DNA of 13,074 nt from Candidatus Thorarchaeota archaeon. Its GTDB lineage: Archaea; Asgardarchaeota; Thorarchaeia; Thorarchaeales; Thorarchaeaceae. The notes under the pieces are model-generated. The model was not told the origin of the DNA, made no database searches, and worked only from the letters and a program-made list of their open reading frames with translations. How positions within the stretch are numbered: position 1 is the first letter of the stretch; every line of letters begins with the position of its first letter. Where the stretch lies: positions 2,523,519-2,536,592 of the forward strand of contig CP070658.1 of NCBI GenBank assembly GCA_020355105.1, in the 5' to 3' direction. Below are positions 6,631 through 13,008 of the stretch, piece after piece. The position numbers and the translations under genes were made by a program.

Positions 6631-7740
6631 CTACTCAACCGCTTCAGGAGCAATGCATGAGTCATTCTCACTACTGCTAACTTGGAATATCACGAAGCCG
6701 ATTATTGACATTAGCACAGCATAGAGCATGATTGGCACGTACTCCGACCAGATTGAATAGAGCACGGCTGCTATGATTGGGCCAAGGACCATGGATATAG
6801 ACATGGTGGAAGTGAGCAGTCCTGATGCGGTGGACCTGTCCTCGTTACGTTCAGTCACGTACTTCAGAGCTCCAACATACAGACACGCCCAGGCAAAGCC
6901 CAGAAGAAGCTGCGATGGGATTATCTCCAGGATGTTGGTGGCGAGAGTAAACCAGAAGAAAGTGGCAGCCGAAGAGAGCATTCCAACCGAGATTAGAAGC
7001 CTGCAGTCGAATCGGTCAGTCAGTGCAATCATTACGACAACCTGCGCGACTGAATTACTTGCTTGGACCACGGCGACCATGAAGGGGTCTCCTCCTAGGT
7101 CAGTGAGGAAGAGAGGCCAGAGAGTCCAGATTGCAGACGCACTGCTGTGGCGTGTTAGCATCGCGAGGTAGACAGACCAGTTACGTTTGAGAGTTGCAAG
7201 CGGGAACATGGGAACATGGACTGAAGGTCTCTCAAGGCGTGGCAGCGTCATGGCTGTTCCAAACGCGACTGCCAAGAACATTGATGACATGAGGAAGGCG
7301 TAGTATATGTTGAATCCTGCAGCGAAGCCGGCAAGGAGAGTGCCCGCCCCCCATCCAGCTGCACCAAACGATGCGAATCTCCCCATCTTCATCTCTGATT
7401 CATAGGCGTAGGCCGCAAGAGCGCCTGGGTAGATGCCCACCGAAAACCCACCCATTACCCTGACCATGAAGAGGATCTCTGGACTGTTCGCAAGTAGAAG
7501 AAGCCCAAAGCTTGCCGTCGAAACCAATAATCCCGTCCTGACAACAATTCTTCTACCATAGATATCCCCAGCTCTTCCGAATATGTAACTAGAAATAAAA
7601 GAAGCAGCAGCATAGGCGCCTACGAGAAGACTGACAAAGAGTTCGTCAGCACCCAGAGTGTCTCTTGCCAGAATGGGGATGTATGTAAATGCGGAGAGCA
7701 TGGCTGCCCCCGACATGACTTGGATTGTTTCAGTCTTCAA
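6631..7740 (-). CDS. Major facilitator superfamily (MFS) transporter
   Basis: A 369-residue multi-spanning membrane protein. It starts at TTG 7738-7740; an ATG nine codons in (7714-7716) is an alternative, but it would trim the first helix. The loop between helices 2 and 3 carries GRAGDIYGRR (residues 55-64), the MFS motif A that fixes the family. About 11-12 helices are seen, with a cytoplasmic mid-loop around residues 170-190 (LPRLERPSVHVPMFPLATLKRNW) and a second-half loop LTDRFDCRLL. At 369 residues it is slightly short for the family, and the C-terminal tail is acidic. Such transporters export drugs or take up small solutes by proton coupling; the substrate is not evident. It probably shares a transcript with the acetyltransferase, 88 bases downstream. 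An efflux-plus-modification pair is plausible but unproved. Confidence 0.9.
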   Translation of the reverse strand: MKTETIQVMSGAAMLSAFTYIPILARDTLGADELFVSLLVGAYAAASFISSYIFGRAGDIYGRRIVVRTGLLVSTASFGLLLLANSPEILFMVRVMGGFSVGIYPGALAAYAYESEMKMGRFASFGAAGWGAGTLLAGFAAGFNIYYAFLMSSMFLAVAFGTAMTLPRLERPSVHVPMFPLATLKRNWSVYLAMLTRHSSASAIWTLWPLFLTDLGGDPFMVAVVQASNSVAQVVVMIALTDRFDCRLLISVGMLSSAATFFWFTLATNILEIIPSQLLLGFAWACLYVGALKYVTERNEDRSTASGLLTSTMSISMVLGPIIAAVLYSIWSEYVPIMLYAVLMSIIGFVIFQVSSSENDSCIAPEAVE

Positions 7741-7885
7741 AAGGCGGTCACTTGGATTTCGAGCCCAAGTGCCTTCTTTTAATCATATTGTAGCTCGTGC
7801 ACCTGTCTACTTAGAACGCTGCGAGCAAAGGCTTTTCAAATCAAGTTCCTATCAAGAGCACGAGTATAGGTGGTCACCTGCAAGA

Positions 7886-8278
7886 ATGGTATCTCCACGT
7901 GTCAAATTCATAGCAATCACACTCGATGAGCTGCTTCTGGTTCCCATAGTCATCGTCATAGTCAACTACTTCGCTCCAGAATGGACTGTCCCGGCTGCAG
8001 TGGTTATGGTTATCGGAGCTGTCATATTCGTAGCAGGCAAGTACTATCTCGTCTATGACTCACTCTTGGAGGGATCCTACATGGTTTATGATCTCGAAGG
8101 TATGACAGGAAAGGTCATCGACAAGGTGACAAGCAATTCTGGGAAGATTAAGGTTGGAGCAGAAATCTGGGACGCTCGGTGCAAAGATGGTGAGATTCCC
8201 GTCGGCGCTAGAGTACGTATTGTCGCCCGGGAGAGTATGACAGTGCACGTTGAACTACTAGAAGTACAGAATGACTAG
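7886..8278 (+). CDS. NfeD-like membrane protein with C-terminal OB-fold domain
   Basis: A 130-residue protein from ATG 7886. The open frame continues back to 7658, but that part overlaps the start of the MFS gene on the other strand and reads as non-membrane filler. Two helices at about 14-30 and 35-57 are followed by a soluble domain, residues 70-128: GMTGKVIDKVTSNSGKIKVGAEIWDARC then GEIPVGARVRIVA and VELLEV. The G..G.v......G.v...g..w.A pattern with i..G..V.Vv is the NfeD C-terminal OB fold. NfeD proteins usually partner a stomatin/SPFH protein at the membrane; no such partner is present here. AGGTGG at 7868-7873 may serve as a ribosome site, although its spacing of 12 is long. It is divergent from the MFS gene across 145 bases. 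Confidence 0.85.
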   Translation: MVSPRVKFIAITLDELLLVPIVIVIVNYFAPEWTVPAAVVMVIGAVIFVAGKYYLVYDSLLEGSYMVYDLEGMTGKVIDKVTSNSGKIKVGAEIWDARCKDGEIPVGARVRIVARESMTVHVELLEVQND

Positions 8279-8282
8279 ACGC

Positions 8283-8291
8283 CTTTTTCTT
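8283..8291 (+). terminator. T-rich terminator after the NfeD-like gene
   Basis: CTTTTTCTT lies five bases after the NfeD-like stop codon on the plus strand, in the 16-base gap to the convergent M42 gene. Archaeal RNA polymerase terminates at such T-runs without a hairpin. The call rests on position and composition only. Confidence 0.5.
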
Positions 8292-8294
8292 GTG

Positions 8295-9338
8295 TCACTT
8301 CGAATCCACCAAGAAAGACAACACAAGTCGGATTGCAGATTCAACGTCTTCGAGAGTCAATGTTTCAAAGCTGCTGTGTGAGTATCTGCATGGGACACCA
8401 ATTGTTGCCGCAAGATGTCCCTGCAATATCATCTGGGATCCATCAGTCGCATAGTTATGATATACAGCTCTCTGCACGGGGATCCCCGCCTTTTCCGCAG
8501 TATCGACTAGCTGCATGTTCAGTCTGTGGGAGTAGTGCACTTGACTGTCCTTTATCACGATGACCGGACCCTTTCCTAACGAAACACCAGCCTCTCCAGA
8601 TGTGCCCGGGTAGTCGTCAGCTAGGCCAACCTCCAAGATGATGGCACCATCAACTTCCAGATTCTTCGCCACAGCCGCAGCACCCTTTGCTCCGAGCTCC
8701 TCCATTACTGTAGACACGAAGGTGACCGTGGGTCGCTTGCTCTTTCCTGTCTTCGAGAGTTCTTCGGCAATCAGAATCATCATAGTGAGACCAACACGGT
8801 CATCAAAGGACTTGCCAACTACGTTCTTGCCTACCTTAGTGAGAGTCGTATCATAGATGACAGGAGTGCCTACGTGAATGCCCATCTCATGAATCTCTTC
8901 TTTTGAGGTGGCTCCAACGTCCAGAAAGACCTCTTCGTAACTTGGCAGCTTCTTCTTACCCTCAGCACCAGCAATATGTGCAGTCTTGACGCAGAACGTG
9001 CCAGGAACGAGCCCCTCCTGCGTCATTATTGAAACACGCTGACCCGGTAGAAGTCTTAGATCAGGCAAGTGGCCTGTCGTATTCCACTTCACTTGAAGGA
9101 ATCCTGATGAGTCGATATTGCTAACTAGAAAACCCACTTCGTCCGCATGCGATATGAGTGCATAATGCGATCCTGTACCTTCTAGAGTAGCAACCAGGTT
9201 GCCAATCTGGTCTTGTTGAAGAGTGAAACCGATTCTCTTGAAGTGCTCCTCAACCTTGCCCTGAACAGACTCTTCGCGGCCCACAGGTCCCGGAGTTTCA
9301 CTTAAATCCTTCAACAGCTGGAATACTCTATCTTTCAT
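8295..9338 (-). CDS. M42-family metallo-aminopeptidase (TET/FrvX-like)
   Basis: A 347-residue cytoplasmic peptidase with ATG at 9336-9338. Conserved elements: ISHADEVGF (His64, Asp66), GKSFDDRVG (Asp179/180, bridging metal), VMEELGAKGA (Glu213 as general base, Glu214 as ligand), ILEVGLADDYPG (Glu236, where the family normally has Asp), and CRYSHSSFETL (His321). The PA-like beta-barrel insertion, residues of about 72-163, is the dimerisation domain of tetrahedral aminopeptidases. M42 enzymes are di-metal (Zn/Co) exopeptidases that assemble as 12-mers and trim peptides released by the proteasome and other proteases; some were once misnamed endoglucanases. Length and motif order are normal. It lies 78 bases downstream of the sialidase-like gene on the same strand and probably has its own promoter. 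Whether it is glutamyl-, leucyl- or lysyl-specific cannot be told. Confidence 0.93.
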   Translation of the reverse strand: MKDRVFQLLKDLSETPGPVGREESVQGKVEEHFKRIGFTLQQDQIGNLVATLEGTGSHYALISHADEVGFLVSNIDSSGFLQVKWNTTGHLPDLRLLPGQRVSIMTQEGLVPGTFCVKTAHIAGAEGKKKLPSYEEVFLDVGATSKEEIHEMGIHVGTPVIYDTTLTKVGKNVVGKSFDDRVGLTMMILIAEELSKTGKSKRPTVTFVSTVMEELGAKGAAAVAKNLEVDGAIILEVGLADDYPGTSGEAGVSLGKGPVIVIKDSQVHYSHRLNMQLVDTAEKAGIPVQRAVYHNYATDGSQMILQGHLAATIGVPCRYSHSSFETLTLEDVESAIRLVLSFLVDSK

Positions 9339-9373
9339 TGTGCTCTTGGGAACTCCTGGGCTTACTCTACTTA

Positions 9374-9391
9374 AGGAATGCCCCCATTCCT
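9374..9391 (-). promoter_or_regulatory. Perfect 7-base hairpin/operator upstream of the M42 gene
   Basis: AGGAATG at 9374-9380 and CATTCCT at 9385-9391 are separated by CCCC. It sits 36-53 bases upstream of the M42 start codon, immediately before a TTAAG that could be part of a TATA box at about 9370. It may be a regulator site or a transcript hairpin between the sialidase-like gene and the peptidase gene; there is no U-run to suggest termination. Confidence 0.45.
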
Positions 9392-9416
9392 GTTCAGCTT
9401 ACTTGACTGAAGGAGT

Positions 9417-10868
9417 CTATCTTCGCCGAGTGCATACTACTAGGGCAACCACGACTACTACGCCCACGACAACTCCTACTACAACAATCACTTCAATGGG
9501 GATCGGGAGAGTCGTTGTGTTCAATCCATGAGCATAGTAGATGTCCATCTCCTCACCGCGTGCATCGCTCCATGCCACATGAGGAACTTCATTCCCGTCT
9601 AGTTGTATTCCCAAGTATTCTCCGGGTCTCGTGAATGAGCTAGATGTAAGATCGTCTGCAACGGGGACTTCCCTAGCAAAGACAGGATTGTCTCTCTCTG
9701 CCCCTGTGAATTCCAACGTTCGGTAGAATGGTAGATACGCATCATGCCTTTCATCATAGTATGCAATGTGCAATCGTCCTGTAGGCCCAATCGCTGCATC
9801 AGGATTCCATTGATTTCCGGAGGTTTCCTCATTGATCTGCATCCGTGAGCTCCAGGTTTCTCCCGAGTCGTCCGAATAGCACAGATAAACATCCCACGAG
9901 TGATCGTCTGGTTCATACAAGTCAGACCAAAGAACATAGAGTCTGTCCGTATTGTCAAACCTTAGTACAGGCAATGTGGTCTTTCCAGGTCTTCCACCTG
10001 GGGCAGTCGCGGCAGAATGGTTGCCGCCTGTGCCAATCACTCTCGGGCCGTCCCATGTTGCGCCGCCATCTGTACTCCTTGACAAGAGTATCGCCCCTTG
10101 TGTGTACGTGCTTTCAAGCCAAGTCCATGCGACAAAGAGCCCCCCGGTGCTATTCTGTGCAACAAATGGCCCAACGTATCCTGGGTCCTCACCGATTACT
10201 GAGATCTCTTGAAAAGTTGCCCCGCCATCAGTTGACCGCGTAAGACGAACGGTTGAGCTTCCATTGTCTACGGCCACATTGACATCATCGTAGACTAGAT
10301 AGACTGTGCCATCATCACCGACCATCATCGTTTGCTTGTCTGCGAAGTATGTTCCATTTGATGCCTTTGCAGTAGTCCATGTGTTGCCATAGTCGTCACT
10401 CTTGGCAACGGTCATCTGAGTGAAATAGTCCGGATTGCCTGGGGGTTCGAAATAACCCGGCTCAAACTCCAAGTACGCATAGTATATGCTCCCGTCATGC
10501 CAATACAACCAAGGGTCTGACTGGTGAGTGAACTTTCCGCCAAACATGGGCATGTCGAAGGGGTCTGTCCATGTTGTTCCTCCATCCACAGACTTCACGA
10601 TGCTTACTCTTAGCCCTGGGCCATTGTGCAAGTCCGAATTCTTCCATCCTGCGAAAAGGGTGCCATTGTCAGTGATTGCTACAGATACCTCAACATGATG
10701 GCCATATTGAGAGTCGTCTGTGGACAAGAGCATGTTCCGTGAGAATGCCACAATCCCGTCCTGTTCCTGACTTGATGTCGCATAACCAGTGTTGACAGGG
10801 ACTACCGTCGTCAGAATGAGAATGGTGAATAGTGTGCATTGTATTCTGGATGCTGTGAATGTGACCAT
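9417..10868 (-). CDS. Surface-anchored Asp-box (BNR, sialidase-like) beta-propeller protein
   Basis: A 483-residue protein from ATG 10866-10868; an upstream in-frame GTG (10892) would place eight extra polar residues before the signal. Residues of about 8-29 are a hydrophobic secretion signal ending near NTGYA. Five Asp-boxes (SxDxGxTW) are visible at about 93-100, 157-164, 212-219, 265-272 and 332-339, spaced 48-67 residues apart as in a six-bladed propeller. At the C-terminus, residues 456-478 form a Val/Gly-rich membrane helix followed by CTRRR, so the propeller is displayed outside and anchored. Exo-sialidases share this fold, but the Arg triad, Tyr and Glu of true sialidases cannot be assigned by eye, so glycan cleavage or mere binding are both open. 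A promoter-like ACTTAAAACC lies about 75 bases upstream. Confidence 0.85.
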   Translation of the reverse strand: MVTFTASRIQCTLFTILILTTVVPVNTGYATSSQEQDGIVAFSRNMLLSTDDSQYGHHVEVSVAITDNGTLFAGWKNSDLHNGPGLRVSIVKSVDGGTTWTDPFDMPMFGGKFTHQSDPWLYWHDGSIYYAYLEFEPGYFEPPGNPDYFTQMTVAKSDDYGNTWTTAKASNGTYFADKQTMMVGDDGTVYLVYDDVNVAVDNGSSTVRLTRSTDGGATFQEISVIGEDPGYVGPFVAQNSTGGLFVAWTWLESTYTQGAILLSRSTDGGATWDGPRVIGTGGNHSAATAPGGRPGKTTLPVLRFDNTDRLYVLWSDLYEPDDHSWDVYLCYSDDSGETWSSRMQINEETSGNQWNPDAAIGPTGRLHIAYYDERHDAYLPFYRTLEFTGAERDNPVFAREVPVADDLTSSSFTRPGEYLGIQLDGNEVPHVAWSDARGEEMDIYYAHGLNTTTLPIPIEVIVVVGVVVGVVVVVALVVCTRRR

Positions 10869-10933
10869 ATCCGAATCCAACCTCGGCGACACACAGTGAG
10901 TATGCTCTCCGAAATATGGGGGCTTCAGTAATA

Positions 10934-10948
10934 CTCTTTGGTTTTAAG
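10934..10948 (-). promoter_or_regulatory. Possible BRE/TATA element for the Asp-box propeller gene
   Basis: On the minus strand the sequence reads about GAAACTACTTAAAACC, an A-rich BRE followed by a TTAAAA core. It would place transcription start near 10915-10920 and give an untranslated leader of about 45-50 bases. The assignment is by pattern only. Confidence 0.35.
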
Positions 10949-10966
10949 TAGTTTCAGGTCTGTCAA

Positions 10967-11374
10967 CTATGAAGATATGCCGAGTGTGAACACTTGAGTG
11001 TCAGCTGAGTTTCTATACACGGAGCTATCAAAGGCTGTGACATAGAACTCGGCGGTGTCCCCTTCATATATGGGGCCAAAATCACCTACCCATCTTCCAC
11101 CAGCGGCGCATAGGCATGCGATGAACTGCATATCCTGTGTCTGCCAGGCCCCACCTTTTTTTGACCATGAGAGTTGCGCAAGAGAAACACCTGAAGGATC
11201 TATGCAGTAGACTACGATCTCAATTCTGTTTCCTGATTGAGGTGCGACGGGCAGAATGCTGACATCATAGATATCGGGCCTCTGAACATCCACGAGAACC
11301 GCTAACAATGTGATACTGGAAAGCAGTGCTATCAAGATGGTACCAATGCCTATCAGCTTGGTCTGGGTTCTCAT
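10967..11374 (-). CDS. Secreted or membrane-anchored small beta-sandwich protein
   Basis: A 135-residue protein with ATG at 11372-11374 and AGGGG five bases upstream. Residues 7-28 form one hydrophobic helix (LIGIGTILIALLSSITLLAVLV), a signal anchor or cleavable signal. The rest, VSILPVAPQSGNRIEIVVYCIDPSGVSLAQLSW through GDTAEFYVTAFDSS, has the strand pattern of an Ig-like or fibronectin-III-like domain as found next to Asp-box and glycoside-binding domains. Three cysteines (about 57, 86 and 88) may form a disulfide outside the cell. It precedes the propeller gene by 98 bases on the same strand, so both may act at the cell surface. No specific family is recognised. Confidence 0.7.
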   Translation of the reverse strand: MRTQTKLIGIGTILIALLSSITLLAVLVDVQRPDIYDVSILPVAPQSGNRIEIVVYCIDPSGVSLAQLSWSKKGGAWQTQDMQFIACLCAAGGRWVGDFGPIYEGDTAEFYVTAFDSSVYRNSADTQVFTLGISS

Positions 11375-11518
11375 CTGCCCCTGATTCTCCCAAGGCGACT
11401 ATGTGCAAGAATGATGCTGACGGGTAGTTCTAATCAACCTTTCCAAGAAACGTCAATCATCTCAATCGCTTTGCACTGAAACAGACGAACCCAGTGCTAA
11501 TACCCAGCCATTACCCGT

Positions 11519-11527
11519 GCATATATT
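11519..11527 (+). promoter_or_regulatory. TATA box for the Holliday-resolvase-like gene
   Basis: GCATATATT ends about 22 bases before ATG 11549. Its centre is about 26 bases upstream, the usual archaeal TATA-to-start distance, so the transcript probably begins at or just before the ATG (leaderless). This also decides against the earlier in-frame GTG at 11528. Confidence 0.6.
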
Positions 11528-11548
11528 GTGAAACATGGACAACATAGC

Positions 11549-12004
11549 ATGGCTCTTGAAGAGATTCTTCTAGGTCTGGCCGTCGGTCTACTTGTTGCCA
11601 TTATAGTCTACCTAGCAATGAGTTGGCGGATTAGGCATCGAATTGCCATGGTAGAAGCAGAGTTTAGGACTCTGTGGGCTGAACAAGAGGGCGACATAAG
11701 AAGGGACGCCAGTAAGCGTAGTCGCTATGTGCTAAAGGGCAAGATTGCCGAGCACATGGTGCCCTTGTTGACTGAGGTTTTCAGGTATAATCCTGCAGAT
11801 GCACGGTTCATCGGAGCGCCGATAGACTATTTGATCTTCGATGGCTACACCGCCGTTAAGGATGGCAACTCGGAAATCCCAATCACCATCGTTCTGGCTG
11901 ACGTGAAGACTGGCGAGGCTCGTCTAAGCAGAACAGAACGGAAGATCATGGAGGCCGTGGAGTCCGGGAGAGTCAAGTGGGAAACGATTCGACTTGACTT
12001 CTGA
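11549..12004 (+). CDS. Membrane-anchored Holliday junction resolvase-like nuclease
   Basis: A 151-residue protein from ATG 11549; the frame could start at GTG 11528, but the TATA box position favours the ATG. Residues 6-25 are one membrane helix, followed by a basic, coiled helix (WRIRHRIAMVEAEF). The C-terminal domain (about 60-151) shows the pattern of the endonuclease family related to archaeal Holliday junction resolvases: GKIAEHMVPLL (Glu70), FRYNPADARFIGAPIDYLIFDGY (Asp100 in PIDY), ADVKTG (Asp122, Lys124) and LSRTERKIMEAVESGRVKWETI. The E...D...(D/E)xK arrangement is the metal site of the restriction-endonuclease-like fold. The biochemical role of these membrane-bound relatives is not established; cleaving DNA or RNA near the membrane is inference. 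It lies upstream of a phosphatase gene on the same strand. Confidence 0.85.
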   Translation: MALEEILLGLAVGLLVAIIVYLAMSWRIRHRIAMVEAEFRTLWAEQEGDIRRDASKRSRYVLKGKIAEHMVPLLTEVFRYNPADARFIGAPIDYLIFDGYTAVKDGNSEIPITIVLADVKTGEARLSRTERKIMEAVESGRVKWETIRLDF

Positions 12005-12107
12005 ACATTCTGGTTCTTGGCGCATTGCCGACCGATTGTCCACAACTACATGCTGTTCCACCAGACTTACATTGTCAGAATGTCGTGTGACCACTGTTGC
12101 ATGTGAG

Positions 12108-12121
12108 GTGTTCACGAACAC
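12108..12121. promoter_or_regulatory. Palindrome just before the phosphatase start codon
   Basis: GTGTTC at 12108-12113 and GAACAC at 12116-12121 are perfect inverted arms around AC. The site ends one base before ATG 12123 and overlaps the end of GAGGTG, the only ribosome-site candidate. A bound protein, or a folded leader, could control translation or transcription of the phosphatase. Chance occurrence is possible for 12 paired bases. Confidence 0.4.
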
Positions 12122-12122
12122 G

Positions 12123-12587
12123 ATGTTTGATATGTTCGAACATAGACCGGGGGAACTGTGGGGGTCCGCCCTGCCTGAAACTAGGGAGGACCTTGAGGAA
12201 GTTGTGGATGCGGGAGTAAAGGTAGTAATCTCTCTAGAATCGAGGTTTGGATTCCCAGATTCCTCTGGACTCGAACTTGAGCAACATCATATATCCATAC
12301 CAGATTTTGGCATTCCTTCTCCCGACAATGTACGAGAATTTATGACAATAGTCAAAGACTCACTCGAGAAAGGCAAGCCTGTCTTAGTTCATTGTCTCGC
12401 TGGATGTGGAAGGACTGGAACAATGCTCGCTTTGGCTGAAATCTATCTGTATGACTCAACTGATGGCAGGTCAGCGATTGATCGAGTTCGCAAATCCCGT
12501 CCATGCGCCATAGAAACTGACGGACAAGAAGAGATTGTCATCAAACATGCAGACACGCCTATTACCGATTTGAAGCGAAATAGCTGA
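12123..12587 (+). CDS. Dual-specificity (tyrosine-type) protein phosphatase
   Basis: A 154-residue protein from ATG 12123; a second ATG at 12132 is possible, and an open frame further upstream to 11994 is not protein-like. The catalytic loop VHCLAGCGRTG at 89-99 contains the nucleophile Cys91 and phosphate-binding Arg97 of the HCx5R signature. ISIPDFGIPSPDN (58-69) carries Asp61, the general acid of the WPD-like loop. The opening PGELWGSALPET and VVDAGVKVVISLES segments are typical of compact archaeal dual-specificity phosphatases. It should remove phosphate from Tyr, Ser/Thr or small phosphorylated molecules through a phospho-cysteine intermediate. No kinase is nearby. It lies 118 bases after the nuclease-like gene and converges on the CxxC protein gene with a 17-base gap. 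Confidence 0.92.
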   Translation: MFDMFEHRPGELWGSALPETREDLEEVVDAGVKVVISLESRFGFPDSSGLELEQHHISIPDFGIPSPDNVREFMTIVKDSLEKGKPVLVHCLAGCGRTGTMLALAEIYLYDSTDGRSAIDRVRKSRPCAIETDGQEEIVIKHADTPITDLKRNS

Positions 12588-12604
12588 AGATGATGGGGCT
12601 CTGA

Positions 12605-12955
12605 CTAGATGGCTGGTGTGTCACAGAAGCACTCCATCATCAATGCACGGATGACAGCATCGTTTACCTGGCCTTCATCAGGGATGCCTTCTATGACCAC
12701 GTTGCAGATTCGTATCGTGGGCAGACTTGTCACCACATCGTTGCATCCACTGCCTTTGTCCTCGCCCTTGTCGACGTCTAGCTTACAGATCACTCCATCG
12801 GAGACCCCAAATTGAGACATGGCCTCACCAAGCAGCTCCTTTGCTACATCACAGAATAGGCAAGCTCGACCAGTGTATAGGATTATACATCCACTTCTTC
12901 CGCATGCCGTCCTTCTGAGGCTGTTTGATATCTGCATGGAGTGTGCCACGTCCAT
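12605..12955 (-). CDS. Thioredoxin-fold CxxC protein
   Basis: A 116-residue protein if it starts at ATG 12953-12955; TTG 12964 and ATG 12937 are alternatives. The TATA-like element at about 12988-12995 would start transcription near 12964, favouring the ATG at 12955. After a 20-residue leader the sequence has CIILYTGRACLFCDVAKELL: a first strand, the active-site pair Cys32/Cys35 (CLFC) and the following helix. VICKLDVDKG is the second strand, and SLPTIRICN supplies the cis-Pro loop, followed by EGIPDEGQVNDAVIRAL. This is a glutaredoxin/thioredoxin-like reductase or disulfide exchanger of the cytoplasm. Extra cysteines (Cys18, Cys23 before the motif, one in GSGCND, several later) are unusual for the family and could bind metal or form a second redox pair. 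Confidence 0.85.
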   Translation of the reverse strand: MDVAHSMQISNSLRRTACGRSGCIILYTGRACLFCDVAKELLGEAMSQFGVSDGVICKLDVDKGEDKGSGCNDVVTSLPTIRICNVVIEGIPDEGQVNDAVIRALMMECFCDTPAI

Positions 12956-12984
12956 TCCTATCAAGTTATAATAGAAGATATTAT

Positions 12985-12995
12985 GTTATTATAAA
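12985..12995 (-). promoter_or_regulatory. AT-rich promoter of the CxxC protein gene
   Basis: On the minus strand this reads TTTATAATAAC, a good archaeal TATA box, inside a run of A/T from about 12964 to 12995. It implies a transcript start near 12964 and a leader of roughly nine bases to ATG 12955. Confidence 0.55.
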
Positions 12996-13008
12996 TCCTC
13001 GTATATCC

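Noticed and set aside
7658..7885. Long N-terminal extension of the NfeD-like gene
   Set aside because: It overlaps the 5' end of the MFS gene on the other strand and the divergent promoter region; the residues do not match NfeD-type proteins. The ATG at 7886 places two helices and the OB domain correctly.
8292..8299. Another GTGACA-type sequence near the M42 stop codon
   Set aside because: It lies at the convergent 3' ends of two genes, has no second half-site, and is not in a promoter position.
9441..9492. Repeat-like ACGACTACTACGCC tract resembling a microsatellite
   Set aside because: It encodes the Val/Gly-rich C-terminal membrane anchor of the propeller protein; the repetition follows from the codons for Val and Gly.
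11420..11518. Inverted pair ACGGGTA (11420-11426) and TACCCGT (11512-11518) in the divergent gap
   Set aside because: Seven-base arms 85 bases apart are expected by chance at this length, and nothing links them to a promoter pattern apart from the nearby TATA box.
11994..12122. N-terminal extension of the phosphatase gene
   Set aside because: The added residues are Ser/Thr/Cys-rich with no family resemblance and overlap the end of the preceding gene. ATG 12123 is followed by the usual phosphatase opening.
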